Numbered from the stretch's first letter, positions 15,716-23,654 are shown. The stretch is 64,000 bases of DNA from Blautia sp. AF19-10LB (GCF_003461245.1 NZ_QTWS01000014.1:1-64000), one strand, 5' to 3'. Numbers and translations: made by a program. Notes: generated from the letters alone by a model not told the origin.

Positions 15716-16327
15716 TTAAATTCCTTTATATTCCTTTGCGAGAAGTTTCAGATAGTCTCTATAGGCTGCCGCTGTCTTCTTTGGCTTGACGATCGTAACG
15801 TCCCTTCCCATTGCAGTCAGCCATCCAAAAAACTGCGGACCGGATATCTGTGGTACTGTAACGGATATGTATCCGGCTTCTTTTGTCTTGTAATTTCCAT
15901 GAGTGCCAAAATATTCCTGAACTTCTTTTTCTCTTGTCTCCCTGCACAGAAGTTTCATAGGTTTCTCTGTATCCTGGATCTCGCTCTCGTCCAGAACAAA
16001 ATGCTTTACCAGTACTTCTTTAACAACCGGCTGTACTTTCTCTTTGTTCTGTCTGACTGCAGGTTTCAGCACTGTTTCCTTCTTTTCTTCTGCATTCCGA
16101 CCTGCAAGATAATAGCCGCCCGGTCTTCCTCGTTTATATTTTATGTCCAGTCCAAACTCTCTCAGCGCGTCTAAATCATCATAAATACTTTTACGCTCCG
16201 CATTGACTCCACATTCTGTCAGTTTCTCAAGGATCTCCTGCATAGTTACTGCACGGTTCTCCCCGGTCTCCCCAAGCAGATGTTCCAAAACCAGTATTTT
16301 TGCTTTCTGATTACGTGATTTCGCCAT
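15716..16327 (-). CDS. HTH regulator with partial WYL/WCX-like C-terminus
   Basis: 203 residues starting MAKSRNQKAKILVLEHLL. Residues 5-75 form a DeoR/HTH_11-type winged helix (TMQEILEKLTECGVNAERKS, then DALREFGLDIKYKRGRPGGY), as in WYL-family regulators. The rest is short: FVLDESEIQDTEKPMKLLC and a C-terminal segment GYISVTVPQISGPQFFGWL...GRDVTIVKPK that resembles the WCX dimerisation region. The central WYL fold appears abbreviated. It is next to the lipoprotein gene and probably co-transcribed, suggesting it controls or responds to that receptor. DNA-binding function is well supported; the ligand is unknown. Confidence 0.8.
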   Translation of the reverse strand: MAKSRNQKAKILVLEHLLGETGENRAVTMQEILEKLTECGVNAERKSIYDDLDALREFGLDIKYKRGRPGGYYLAGRNAEEKKETVLKPAVRQNKEKVQPVVKEVLVKHFVLDESEIQDTEKPMKLLCRETREKEVQEYFGTHGNYKTKEAGYISVTVPQISGPQFFGWLTAMGRDVTIVKPKKTAAAYRDYLKLLAKEYKGI

Positions 16328-16372
16328 TTTTGTCCCCTTGTTTGCCCTTTTATGATTATGATTGTCTTTTGC

Positions 16373-16412
16373 AAAAAGAAGGTGTCAAAAGCATTTGGCT
16401 CTCAGCACCTTC
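16373..16412 (-). terminator. Intrinsic terminator after gatD
   Basis: On the minus strand GAAGGTG and CACCTTC pair across a 21-nt loop and are followed by five T. It ends the murT-gatD transcript. Confidence 0.75.
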
Positions 16413-16462
16413 GTGACCTTTTATATTTGAATTATATCCTCACCATATTTTGAATGCAAGTA

Positions 16463-17182
16463 CTATTTGAGGAATCTGTGACAGATATAATCGTTGGCTT
16501 CTTTTTCCTGGCTGTCGTCAAGCGGGGTAAGCTCTGTCTGCTCTCCGTATTTCTTCTGCAGTGCGTGCAGGATCAGCCAGTCCGCAAGCTGCGGGTTCTT
16601 CGGAAGCAGCGGTCCATGGAGGTAGGTTCCGATCACATTCTTGTACACAACACCTTCATAACCGGATTTACCGTCATTTCCAGAACCATAGAGAACTTTG
16701 CCAAGCGGTTTGTTATCGTTGATACATGTCCTTCCACCGTGGTTCTCAAAACCGACGACCGGCATCTCAAACAGGTCGCTCTGAAGGACGATGTTGCTGA
16801 TGAGACGGCCCTCCTCCTGCTCTGTATACATATCTACAAGTTCCAGCCCCTTGATCGTTCCCTGGTCCGTCTTGTAGTAATTTCCAAGGAGCTGATAACC
16901 GCCGCAGATAGCGATAACGACTCCATTATCCTCTACATATGCCTTGAAATCCTTCTGGATCTCCTTGAGTTTCTCACAGACAAGCATCTGCTCCCTGTCG
17001 GAACCGCCTCCCAGAAGCACGATATCAAGTTTGGAAAAATCAATCTTGTCATCGATCTCGTAGGCGATGGTTTCTGCCTCGATTCCTCTCCACTGGCATC
17101 TCTTCATCAGGCACTGGATATTGCCTCTGTCCCCGTAAAGATTCAGGAGATCCGGATATAAATGTCCTATCGTAAGTTTCAT
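16463..17182 (-). CDS. gatD: Lipid II isoglutaminyl synthase, glutaminase subunit
   Basis: 239 residues. GatD releases ammonia from glutamine for MurT, which amidates D-Glu in the peptidoglycan stem peptide to D-iGln, at the cytoplasmic face of the membrane. It is a CobB/CobQ-like class I amidotransferase: the start MKLTIGHLYPDLLNLYGDRG, the catalytic Cys in IAICGGYQLLG (about residue 94) and the His in GTYLHGPLLPKNP (about 189) are visible. The 4-nt overlap (ATGA) with murT is the standard arrangement for this heterodimer. Confidence 0.95.
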   Translation of the reverse strand: MKLTIGHLYPDLLNLYGDRGNIQCLMKRCQWRGIEAETIAYEIDDKIDFSKLDIVLLGGGSDREQMLVCEKLKEIQKDFKAYVEDNGVVIAICGGYQLLGNYYKTDQGTIKGLELVDMYTEQEEGRLISNIVLQSDLFEMPVVGFENHGGRTCINDNKPLGKVLYGSGNDGKSGYEGVVYKNVIGTYLHGPLLPKNPQLADWLILHALQKKYGEQTELTPLDDSQEKEANDYICHRFLK

Positions 17183-18516
17183 TTCTGCTCTCCCTCCAGC
17201 TTCTTGAGTATATTTCTGGTACTGAACAGTGCTGTATAGTTTACAAGCACATACAGATTTCCGGTTCCGTCAGCCACGCGGCTGCGGATCGCCTTCTCGA
17301 CATCAGCTTCCAGCATGGTCGGAATATCTACGTATTTCATTCGAAGACGCATATCCTGGCATCGGATACCGCTGACTGTGATGGAGCGGATGCTCTCCTC
17401 CTGGAAGCGGTCAAAATCCACATCCCATAGCCAGGAAATATCGATTCCATCCTGTGCATTGTCGTTGATCGCGATGAGCACATCCTTCGGCATGCTGTCC
17501 TGCATCACGGCAGAAATATTCTGGTTAAAACCTGCCGGGTTCTTTGCAAGGTTCAGTGTCACACTGGTTCCCTGGATACGGAACTGTTCCATACGACCGT
17601 TCTCCGGATTGAATTTCTTAAGCATATCCTGGAAATGTTCCGCCTTAAATCCGGCCGTGCGGATTCCCGCATAGGCAGCCAGAATATTGTATACGTTATA
17701 AAATCCCTTGTAATTTGCAGTGATCTTATGATCTTCCACACGGAAAGAAAGCTGGTCTCCTACCTGTACATCAGAAGCATCATATTCTGGAACCGGTCTA
17801 TGGAAACCGCATTTCGGGCATTTGTAATCACCAAGCTGGCTATAATGATAAAAACTGTACTGTAATCTCTCGCCGCAGCGTTTGCAGAAACGACCCTCCC
17901 GGATCTCATTTGTCTTGCTCTTCATGACAGCTTTGCTGATTCCGTAGTACGTACAGGCATTTCCGCTGTCCATTGCAAGATAAGCAGACAATGCATCATC
18001 TCCGTTTACCACAAGTTTCATCTTTGGCACTTTGCGGATCATTTCTTCGAGAATATTCATGGTGATATCGATCTCACCATAGCGGTCAAGCTGATCGCGG
18101 AAAAGGTTCGTCATAACCATATAATCCGGCTTGATCTGCGGAAAAATATATCTCGTGGATGCCTCATCTACTTCAATGCAGGCATAATCTGCCTTGATAT
18201 GTCCGTTCAGTCCTGCCCCAAGTACAAATGCCGCCACAACACCATTCAACATATTGGAGCCGGTATGGTTACAGATGACTTTCTGTCCCTCTGCCTCCAG
18301 TGCTGCACAGAGCATGTTGTTGGTCGTAGTCTTACCATTGGTACCGCATACTACAAAAATGTCTTTTTTGACTTCCCCTGCCAGTTCTTTCAGTACAGGC
18401 GGATATATCTTAAGTGCGATCTTGCCTGCCCATGTCACACCCTGGCGTCCCATCTTCTTGCAGGCAAAGCCAGTTGCCTTGGCAGCCCAGACTGCCAGTA
18501 TTCTTCTAATATTCAT
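17179..18516 (-). CDS. murT: Lipid II isoglutaminyl synthase, Mur ligase-like subunit
   Basis: 445 residues from ATG 18516 (MNIRRILAVWAAK). MurT is a Mur-ligase family enzyme that uses ATP and GatD-derived ammonia to amidate lipid II. The ATP loop CGTNGKTTTNNM (residues 57-68), the Mur ligase central-domain segment YACIEVDEAS, and a four-Cys zinc ribbon (CKRCGERL and CPKCGFHRP, about residues 205-235), which marks MurT within the family, are all visible. The C-terminal DUF1727-like domain carries IAINDNAQDGIDISWLWDVD. A 30-residue longer frame exists upstream without a ribosome site. Confidence 0.95.
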   Translation of the reverse strand: MNIRRILAVWAAKATGFACKKMGRQGVTWAGKIALKIYPPVLKELAGEVKKDIFVVCGTNGKTTTNNMLCAALEAEGQKVICNHTGSNMLNGVVAAFVLGAGLNGHIKADYACIEVDEASTRYIFPQIKPDYMVMTNLFRDQLDRYGEIDITMNILEEMIRKVPKMKLVVNGDDALSAYLAMDSGNACTYYGISKAVMKSKTNEIREGRFCKRCGERLQYSFYHYSQLGDYKCPKCGFHRPVPEYDASDVQVGDQLSFRVEDHKITANYKGFYNVYNILAAYAGIRTAGFKAEHFQDMLKKFNPENGRMEQFRIQGTSVTLNLAKNPAGFNQNISAVMQDSMPKDVLIAINDNAQDGIDISWLWDVDFDRFQEESIRSITVSGIRCQDMRLRMKYVDIPTMLEADVEKAIRSRVADGTGNLYVLVNYTALFSTRNILKKLEGEQK

Positions 18517-18604
18517 GTGTTCTGTTCCTTTTATTTTAACTTTATAGTTCCTACTGATTTTACGACAATTTTCCTGATTTAGCAACTGTCTTCGAAAAGT
18601 TAGC

Positions 18605-18629
18605 AAAAAAAGGCAGACACCTGTATCTG
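18605..18629 (-). terminator. Intrinsic terminator after the LytTR gene
   Basis: On the minus strand CAGATAC and GTGTCTG pair around a very short loop and are followed by CC and seven T. It lies 3 nt after the stop codon of the regulator. Confidence 0.75.
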
Positions 18630-18631
18630 AT

Positions 18632-19372
18632 TTATTTGGTAAAAAGTTCTTTTTCGTTCAGATAATTACGATATTGTTTTTGCGCTTCCTTCATATATGT
18701 TCTGGAAACAGGCACTACAATGTCTCTCATAATAAAGCCATCAGCCTTCATTCCCATTGTCTTGTTCATATTGACAAAAAAGCTCTGGTGACAGCGAAGA
18801 AAAGAACTGCCTTTCAGCTGATCCTCAAAATCACAGAGTTTTCCTCTGCAATGGATAATTCCTCCATCTTCCATATGAAAATTTACTGTGTGAAGACTGC
18901 TTGAAATATACTGGATCTCACTGTGTCTGATCGTATAAAACCGGGAACGATAGCGAAAACAGACACTTCTCTCTTCCATAGATCTATCACTGTATCTCTG
19001 CACATTGCTATCCAGAAAATAAAAAATTTTTTCAATTTTTTCATACGTCAGTGGTTTAAGAAGATACTGAAGTGCAAACACCTCAAATGCCTGTCTGTAA
19101 TATTTCTCACTCTTTGTCATAAATATGATTCCAACTTTTTTGTTGACTTTCCGTATTTCCTGTGCAACCCATATTCCATTTTCCTCTTCAAACTCAATCT
19201 CCATGAAAATAAGCTGAAACTGATTTGGATTCTCGGTCATACGATTGAGCAGCTGGTGACTTTTTGTAAGTTTTGTGATTTCAGCATCTGGAAGTAACTT
19301 TCGTACATATTCTTCAAGAACTCCTGCATCCCTGGAATTCCCATCACAAATAGCAATTGTAATTGGTTTCAT
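18632..19372 (-). CDS. LytTR-family regulator with degenerate receiver domain
   Basis: 246 residues from ATG 19372. The N-terminal ~120 residues have a CheY-like fold (ITIAICDGNSRDAGVLEEYV, FMTKSEKYYRQAFEVFALQY, conserved Lys in LLKPLTY), and the C-terminal half is a LytTR DNA-binding domain (CFRYRSRFYTIRHSEIQYIS, HTVNFHMEDG, LRCHQSFFVNM, VPVSRTY). Two receiver features are abnormal: the phospho-acceptor Asp is Glu58 (FMEIEFEEENG where families usually have LDIxMP), and one of the paired acidic residues is Gly11. Conventional phosphorylation is therefore unlikely. No histidine kinase gene is nearby. The upstream region carries repeated candidate LytTR sites, suggesting autoregulation. A longer frame starts at 19408. 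Confidence 0.9.
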   Translation of the reverse strand: MKPITIAICDGNSRDAGVLEEYVRKLLPDAEITKLTKSHQLLNRMTENPNQFQLIFMEIEFEEENGIWVAQEIRKVNKKVGIIFMTKSEKYYRQAFEVFALQYLLKPLTYEKIEKIFYFLDSNVQRYSDRSMEERSVCFRYRSRFYTIRHSEIQYISSSLHTVNFHMEDGGIIHCRGKLCDFEDQLKGSSFLRCHQSFFVNMNKTMGMKADGFIMRDIVVPVSRTYMKEAQKQYRNYLNEKELFTK

Positions 19373-19414
19373 TAAATTCTCTCTTTCTAAAATATTTCTC
19401 TTTTGCATACGCCA

Positions 19415-19443
19415 ATTATATCATATTTCTGAATTCACTTTTA
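19415..19443 (-). promoter_or_regulatory. Promoter of the LytTR regulator gene
   Basis: On the minus strand a perfect TATAAT (19415-19420) has only a weak -35 (TAAAAG) at 17 bp. A weak -35 with operator repeats just upstream is the pattern of an activator-dependent promoter. Confidence 0.6.
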
Positions 19444-19452
19444 CCCCCCCCC
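19444..19452. repeat. Run of nine C between promoter and operator repeats
   Basis: A homopolymer of nine C (plus strand) directly abuts the -35 region. Its length sets the spacing between the repeats at 19462-19507 and the promoter. Such runs are prone to slippage. Confidence 0.9.
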
Positions 19453-19461
19453 TAATTTTTT

Positions 19462-19507
19462 TGACGTTTTTGCTGTTAAATATGACGTTCTTGCAAAATA
19501 TGACGTT
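19462..19507. promoter_or_regulatory. Three TGACGTT direct repeats, candidate LytTR operators
   Basis: TGACGTT occurs at 19462, 19483 and 19501 (start-to-start 21 and 18 bp), the first two followed by a similar TTTTTGC/TCTTGC. LytTR proteins bind pairs of short direct repeats about two helical turns apart. The repeats lie 19 bp upstream of the -35 of the LytTR gene. Confidence 0.6.
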
Positions 19508-19583
19508 TTCTCATAGCAAATTTAAAATTCCTGTACATTTCCTGTCACATTTTCATAGAAAAAGGACATCTATTCCTTTTGAT

Positions 19584-19621
19584 AAAAAAAAGAGAAGATA
19601 TCCTGCTATGAATATCTTCTC
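19584..19621 (-). terminator. Intrinsic terminator of the alpha operon
   Basis: On the minus strand GAGAAGATAT and ATATCTTCTC pair over 10 bp around a 10-nt loop, followed by a long T-run. It ends the rpmJ-to-rplQ transcript. Confidence 0.9.
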
Positions 19622-19636
19622 CTGATTTCTGTCAAA

Positions 19637-20173
19637 TTATACTAACTCGATCAGAACTTCCATTGCTGCGTCACCTTTACGCGGTCCGATCTTAACGATT
19701 CTTGTGTAACCACCGTTACGATCTGCATATTTCGGTGCGATCTCTTCGAACATCTTCTTGGTCATGTCGATGTCTTTTGTGTTTTTCTTCTTTCCAGCAG
19801 CTTTGGTCGGAACTTCTTTTACCGGGTAGAATACTTTAGCCATCTGACGACGAGCGTGCAGTCTGGATGGAGCATCTTTGGTAATTTCTTTCTGTACTTC
19901 GTCATATACGGTTACTTTCTTTCCGTCTACAACTTCTTTTACTCTCTTACCGTCAGCATCTTTACGAGCAACTTTTGCAGTTACAGTAACTGTCTCGAAG
20001 TTGTCTTTCTCGCGAACTGCCATAGCGATAAGGCTTTCAGCGATCTTGCGGATCTCTTTAGCTTTAGCTTCAGTGGTAACGATTTTTCCGTTGTACAGAA
20101 GGTTTGTTACCTGGTTTCTTAACAGAGCTTTTCTCTGATCAGAAGTTCTGCTTAATTTTCTATATTTTGCCAT
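19637..20173 (-). CDS. rplQ: Ribosomal protein L17 (long form)
   Basis: 178 residues from ATG 20173 (MAKYRKLSRTSDQRKALLRN). L17 sits near the peptide exit on the back of the 50S subunit. The ends match the family (KALLRNQVTNLLYNGKI at the start, GGYTRIVKIGPRKGDAAMEV at the end), but a ~45-residue charged insertion (about 57-101, KVARKDADGKRVKEVVDGKK and on) precedes the conserved LHARRQ. Typical Bacilli L17 has about 120 residues. It is the last gene of the alpha operon. The longer upstream frame (to 20242) is not supported by a ribosome site. Confidence 0.97.
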   Translation of the reverse strand: MAKYRKLSRTSDQRKALLRNQVTNLLYNGKIVTTEAKAKEIRKIAESLIAMAVREKDNFETVTVTAKVARKDADGKRVKEVVDGKKVTVYDEVQKEITKDAPSRLHARRQMAKVFYPVKEVPTKAAGKKKNTKDIDMTKKMFEEIAPKYADRNGGYTRIVKIGPRKGDAAMEVLIELV

Positions 20174-20267
20174 GTTATTTTCCTCCATCTGCGGGACATC
20201 CATACATGCTAGTTCGGTCTTACTGCATGAATGCTTAGGCATCCCCGCTCAAATTATTAAGAAGTGC

Positions 20268-21227
20268 TTATTCTTCAGTTGGCTGAAGCTGTAAGCCCAG
20301 TTCTTTCAGTTTAGCAAGTACTTCTTCTAATGACTTACGACCAAGGTTACGAACCTTCATCATATCATCAGAAGTTCTGTTGCAAAGTTCTTCAACTGTG
20401 TTGATTCCGGCTCTCTTCAGGCAGTTATAAGAACGAACGGAAAGTTCGAGCTCATCAATGCTCATCTCCAGAACCTTTTCTTTCTCATTGTCTTCTTTCT
20501 CGATCATGACTTCTGCAGTCTTTGCATTCTCAGAAAGATCAATGAACAGGCTCAGATGTTCACTCAGTACCTTCGCAGCGAGGCTGACAGCCTCATCCGG
20601 ATCCAGTGTTCCATTGGTATATACATCCAATGTAAGTTTATCGAAATCAGTAACCTGACCAACACGGGTGTTCTCTACAACCATGTTTACACGGTCAACC
20701 GGTGTGTAGATTGCATCAACTGCAATTACGCCGATCGGCATGTCGTCAGTTTTGGCTTTATCAGCACCGATGTAACCACGGCCACGGGTAATTGTAAGCT
20801 CCATAGCCAGTCTGCAGTCCTTGCCTCCGTTAAGAGTAGCAATGATCTGATCTGGATTCATGATTTCGATATCCTGATCTGCCTGGATGTCAGCTGCTGT
20901 TACAACACCAGATCCCTCACACTCGATATATGCGGTCTTTGGCTCATTGTCTGTGCTGGTATTTTTGATAGCAAGGCTTTTCAGATTCATGATGATCTCT
21001 GAAACGTCTTCTTTTACGCCCGGAATAGAGCTGAATTCATGAAGAACTCCATCGATCTTAACCTGGCTTACTGCTGCTCCCGGGAGGGAGGACAGCATAA
21101 TTCTTCTGAGAGAATTACCAAGTGTAGTACCATATCCTCTTTCCAGAGGCTCTACTACGAATCTGCCAAACTTTTTATCTTCGGAAATTTCCGTAATTTC
21201 GATTTTTGGTTTATTAAAATCAAACAC
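20268..21227 (-). CDS. rpoA: RNA polymerase alpha subunit
   Basis: 319 residues starting [15 protein letters not shown]. The N-terminal domain (to about 230) dimerises and nucleates core assembly ([20 protein letters not shown]). The C-terminal domain (about 250-315: [20 protein letters not shown] and [15 protein letters not shown]) has the helix-hairpin-helix fold that contacts UP elements and activators. Length is normal. It lies between rpsD and rplQ as in most bacteria. Confidence 0.98.
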   Translation of the reverse strand: MFDFNKPKIEITEISEDKKFGRFVVEPLERGYGTTLGNSLRRIMLSSLPGAAVSQVKIDGVLHEFSSIPGVKEDVSEIIMNLKSLAIKNTSTDNEPKTAYIECEGSGVVTAADIQADQDIEIMNPDQIIATLNGGKDCRLAMELTITRGRGYIGADKAKTDDMPIGVIAVDAIYTPVDRVNMVVENTRVGQVTDFDKLTLDVYTNGTLDPDEAVSLAAKVLSEHLSLFIDLSENAKTAEVMIEKEDNEKEKVLEMSIDELELSVRSYNCLKRAGINTVEELCNRTSDDMMKVRNLGRKSLEEVLAKLKELGLQLQPTEE

Positions 21228-21324
21228 TATATGGTTCCCTCCTTCTGGGTATTCAACATTTGAGGGTATTAACGAATGCTGTAACTGTGAAGAAAACTCC
21301 CCACAGTTACTCGTGTTCTAATTA

Positions 21325-21918
21325 TTATTTAGAATACAGCTCGACGATAAGCATTTCGTTTACCGGAACATCAATTGCTTCTCTTCTTGGAAGTTCTTTT
21401 ACAGTTCCGCTTAAAGCTTCCTGATTAACATCGATCCATTCCGGAACAAGTCTTCCACCTGTTACTTCCAGAATTCCTTTGTATCTCTCAGAACCTTTGC
21501 ATTTTTCTTTGATTTCAACTGTGTCACCAGCTTTTACAAGGTAAGACGGAATGTTTACACATTTTCCGTTTACAAGTACGTGTTTGTGGTCAACGATCTG
21601 ACGAGCTTCACGTCTTGTTCTTGCAAATCCCATACGGAATACTACGTTGTCAAGTCTGCTCTCAAGAAGGACCATAAGGTTTTCACCAGTCTGTCCCGGC
21701 ATTCTGTCAGCTTTGTTGTAGTAGTTGTGGAAAGGTTTTTCCAGAACTCCGTAGATGAATTTTGCTTTCTGTTTTTCTCTTAACTGTAAACCGTACTCAG
21801 ACATTTTTCTGTTTGCACGTTTTAACTGTCTTGTGGATTTTTTATCAATTCCTAAATAAATCGGATCCAGGCCAAGGGATCTGCATCTTTTCAGAACAGG
21901 AACTCTATTTACTGCCAT
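21325..21918 (-). CDS. rpsD: Ribosomal protein S4
   Basis: 197 residues. S4 is a primary 16S rRNA-binding protein that starts 5'-domain assembly and contributes to decoding accuracy. The S4 RNA-binding domain is clear (SRLDNVVFRMGFARTRREAR, then QIVDHKHVLVNGKCVNIPSY). The N-terminal region lacks the four zinc-binding Cys of the long S4 form; only one Cys remains (KRCRSLGLDPIYLGI), so this is the zinc-free version. In other bacteria S4 represses the alpha operon by binding its leader; the structured spacer upstream of rpsM (22752-23035) is a candidate site. Confidence 0.98.
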   Translation of the reverse strand: MAVNRVPVLKRCRSLGLDPIYLGIDKKSTRQLKRANRKMSEYGLQLREKQKAKFIYGVLEKPFHNYYNKADRMPGQTGENLMVLLESRLDNVVFRMGFARTRREARQIVDHKHVLVNGKCVNIPSYLVKAGDTVEIKEKCKGSERYKGILEVTGGRLVPEWIDVNQEALSGTVKELPRREAIDVPVNEMLIVELYSK

Positions 21919-21936
21919 TTCAAGCTACCTCCTAAA

Positions 21937-22332
21937 TTAGACTCTTCTACGTTTTGGTGGACGGCATCCGTTGTGCGGAACCGGTGTTACGTCACGGATA
22001 CTTGTTACTTCAAGGCCGCAAGCCTGAAGTGCACGAATTGCAGCTTCACGTCCTGATCCTGGTCCTTTAACCATAACATCAACAGTTTTTAATCCATGAA
22101 TCAGAGCAGCTTTTGTTGCAGTCTCTGCTGCCATCTGTGCTGCATAAGGGGTAGATTTTCTTGAACCTCTAAATCCCAGACCGCCGGCACTTGCCCATGA
22201 AAGAGCGTTTCCTTCGTTGTCAGTCAGAGTAACAATTGTATTGTTAAAGGATGACTGGATATGTGCCTGTCCGTGTTCAACGTTTTTCTTAACACGACGT
22301 TTAGTAGTCGCTTTTCTGGTTGTCTTTGCCAT
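21937..22332 (-). CDS. rpsK: Ribosomal protein S11
   Basis: 131 residues starting [21 protein letters not shown]11 lies on the 30S platform near the E-site codon. Characteristic text: [38 protein letters not shown] and the C-terminal [11 protein letters not shown]. Normal length; standard place between rpsM and rpsD. Confidence 0.98.
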   Translation of the reverse strand: MAKTTRKATTKRRVKKNVEHGQAHIQSSFNNTIVTLTDNEGNALSWASAGGLGFRGSRKSTPYAAQMAAETATKAALIHGLKTVDVMVKGPGSGREAAIRALQACGLEVTSIRDVTPVPHNGCRPPKRRRV

Positions 22333-22382
22333 TTTAAAACTAACCTACACTTTCCTATATATAATCAATTATTTGTTACGAA

Positions 22383-22751
22383 TTATTTCTTCTTATTAGC
22401 AACAGTTCTCTTAGGACCCTTGCGAGTTCTAGCGTTTGTTTTGGTCTTCTGGCCACGAACCGGAAGTCCTTTACGATGACGGATACCACGGTAGCATCCG
22501 ATTTCCTGCAGTCTCTTGATATTCATAGCGATTTCACGACGAAGATCACCTTCAACTGTCATTGTTTCATCAATAACAGCACTGATTTTCTTTACATCAT
22601 CGTCTGTCAGATCTCTGACACGGATGTCAGGATTTACTCCTGCCTGTGCAAGAATCTTGTCTGCACTTGTTCTGCCGATACCATAGATATAGGTAAGGCC
22701 GATTTCGATACGTTTGTCTCTTGGTAAATCTACACCAGCTATACGAGCCAT
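22383..22751 (-). CDS. rpsM: Ribosomal protein S13
   Basis: 122 residues from ATG 22751 ([20 protein letters not shown]), with GGAGG upstream. S13 in the 30S head contacts P-site tRNA through its basic C-terminal tail ([16 protein letters not shown]) and forms the A-site finger bridge with 23S rRNA. The helix-hairpin-helix [19 protein letters not shown] and [16 protein letters not shown] are diagnostic. A longer frame begins at 22805 but conflicts with the ribosome site. Confidence 0.98.
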   Translation of the reverse strand: MARIAGVDLPRDKRIEIGLTYIYGIGRTSADKILAQAGVNPDIRVRDLTDDDVKKISAVIDETMTVEGDLRREIAMNIKRLQEIGCYRGIRHRKGLPVRGQKTKTNARTRKGPKRTVANKKK

Positions 22752-23035
22752 GTACTGTTTCCTCCATTTTCTTTTTGAAAGTCGTCTGAACCGTACCACT
22801 TGCAATCTCGCAAGGTGAAATAGGGTACATCTTCAAAAACTCTCGATTTTTCTAGTTTCCTAATTGGGGTGCCTCGGTAAAACACCCAGCCGCCTTTGGC
22901 GAAAAGCGACCTTTCCGAAATTTTGTTGCCTCTCGGTATTAGGCAATACATGCTTCTTTAATAAAATATTAAAACAGTCCGAACAACCCTTCCGGGTGTA
23001 TCAAACTGCAGCCGCACGTTTCACAAATCAGTCAA
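22752..23035 (-). promoter_or_regulatory. Structured 284-nt spacer between rpmJ and rpsM, candidate autoregulatory leader
   Basis: No gene. On the minus strand there are several hairpins: GGGTG/CACCC around 22870-22895, CGCC/GGCG next to it, and a stem GTACC/GGTAC (22793-22797 with 22824-22828) enclosing CTTGC/GCAAG. The last one lies about 40 nt from the rpsM start. S4 or S13 feedback is a reasonable guess from known alpha-operon control, not shown here. Confidence 0.5.
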
Positions 23036-23149
23036 TCAACCCTGACGCTGTTTGTGTTTTGGATTTTCACAGATTACTCTGATAGATCCTTTTCTTTTGA
23101 TGATCTTGCATTTCTCGCAGATCGGCTTTACAGATGATCTTACTTTCAC
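23036..23149 (-). CDS. rpmJ: Ribosomal protein L36
   Basis: 37 residues from a GTG at 23149, with GGAGG 8-9 nt upstream. The protein begins [21 protein letters not shown]36 is the smallest 50S protein, binding 23S rRNA near the GTPase-associated region. The zinc ligands of the Zn form are present: two Cys in CEKC, one in VICENPKH and the following His. It is the first gene of the alpha transcription unit here, with its own promoter at 23221-23249. Confidence 0.95.
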   Translation of the reverse strand: MKVRSSVKPICEKCKIIKRKGSIRVICENPKHKQRQG

Positions 23150-23194
23150 TGGAAATCCTCCTTTTCCGTAATATAGGCTTGAATCTGCAGTTCA

Positions 23195-23212
23195 TACACG
23201 CCTCAGCGCGTA
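23195..23212 (-). other. 5' UTR hairpin of the rpmJ transcript
   Basis: TACGCGC and GCGTGTA (minus strand) pair around a TGAG loop within the first ~20 nt of the predicted transcript. It may stabilise the mRNA 5' end. Confidence 0.5.
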
Positions 23213-23220
23213 CAACCAGT

Positions 23221-23249
23221 ATAATAACATTCTATTCCAAGAATTGCAA
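23221..23249 (-). promoter_or_regulatory. Promoter of the rpmJ-rpsM-rpsK-rpsD-rpoA-rplQ unit
   Basis: On the minus strand TTGCAA, 17 bp, TATTAT. It lies downstream of the terminator at 23288-23316, so the alpha genes can be transcribed independently of the spc genes. Confidence 0.8.
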
Positions 23250-23287
23250 GCCCTAAATCAAATTTTTTTCATGTTTTTCAGAGGAAA

Positions 23288-23316
23288 CAAAAAAACACCA
23301 CGCCGTGGTGTTTTTT
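23288..23316. terminator. Intrinsic terminator after infA
   Basis: AACACCAC and GTGGTGTT pair around a 3-nt loop, with an A-run on one side and a T-run on the other, so it could work both ways. On the minus strand it ends the S10-spc-infA transcript. Confidence 0.85.
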
Positions 23317-23335
23317 GCATTTCCTCATCACTATA

Positions 23336-23431
23336 CCCACACACTCCCCCACACCACAACGCGCGTGGCCAACAGGGGGTGTGTGAGGGGGACACGCGGC
23401 CTTCGCGGAACTCTGAGCCTGTCCCCCTCAC
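23336..23431 (-). promoter_or_regulatory. Two competing G/C-rich hairpins after infA
   Basis: The segment at 23375-23394 can pair with 23420-23431 (12 bp, GTGAGGGGGACA with TGTCCCCCTCAC) or with 23336-23350 (about 13 bp with one bulge). The two use overlapping bases (23383-23387), so they exclude each other in part. The second also lies just before the terminator stem. Possibly an attenuator or 3'-end stability structure. Confidence 0.55.
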
Positions 23432-23435
23432 GGTT

Positions 23436-23654
23436 TTATTTATCTCGCCAGATAATCCGGCCTTTTGAAAGATCATATGGAGAAAGTTCAATAGTAACTT
23501 TATCTCCAGGAAGAATACGGATGAAGTTCATACGCAGCTTTCCGCTGATATGAGCCAATACCACATGCTTATTTTCCAGTTCTACTTTGAACATTGCATT
23601 AGGCAGCTTCTCCAGTACAGTACCTTCCACTTCAATTACATCTGCTTTTGACAT
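23436..23654 (-). CDS. infA: Translation initiation factor IF-1
   Basis: 72 residues, [22 protein letters not shown]-1 is a single OB-fold protein that binds the 30S A site with IF-2 and IF-3 during initiation. Family signatures [20 protein letters not shown] and LSKGRIIWR are intact and the length is exactly usual. It is the last gene of the S10-spc transcript before the terminator at 23288. Confidence 0.98.
   Translation of the reverse strand: MSKADVIEVEGTVLEKLPNAMFKVELENKHVVLAHISGKLRMNFIRILPGDKVTIELSPYDLSKGRIIWRDK

Noticed and set aside
22739..22951. 70-codon frame overlapping the rpsM start
   Set aside because: It runs through the structured spacer, ends inside rpsM and has no ribosome site.
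23195..23212. Terminator immediately after the rpmJ promoter
   Set aside because: The hairpin TACGCGC/GCGTGTA is short and has no T-run; more likely a 5' stabilising stem.
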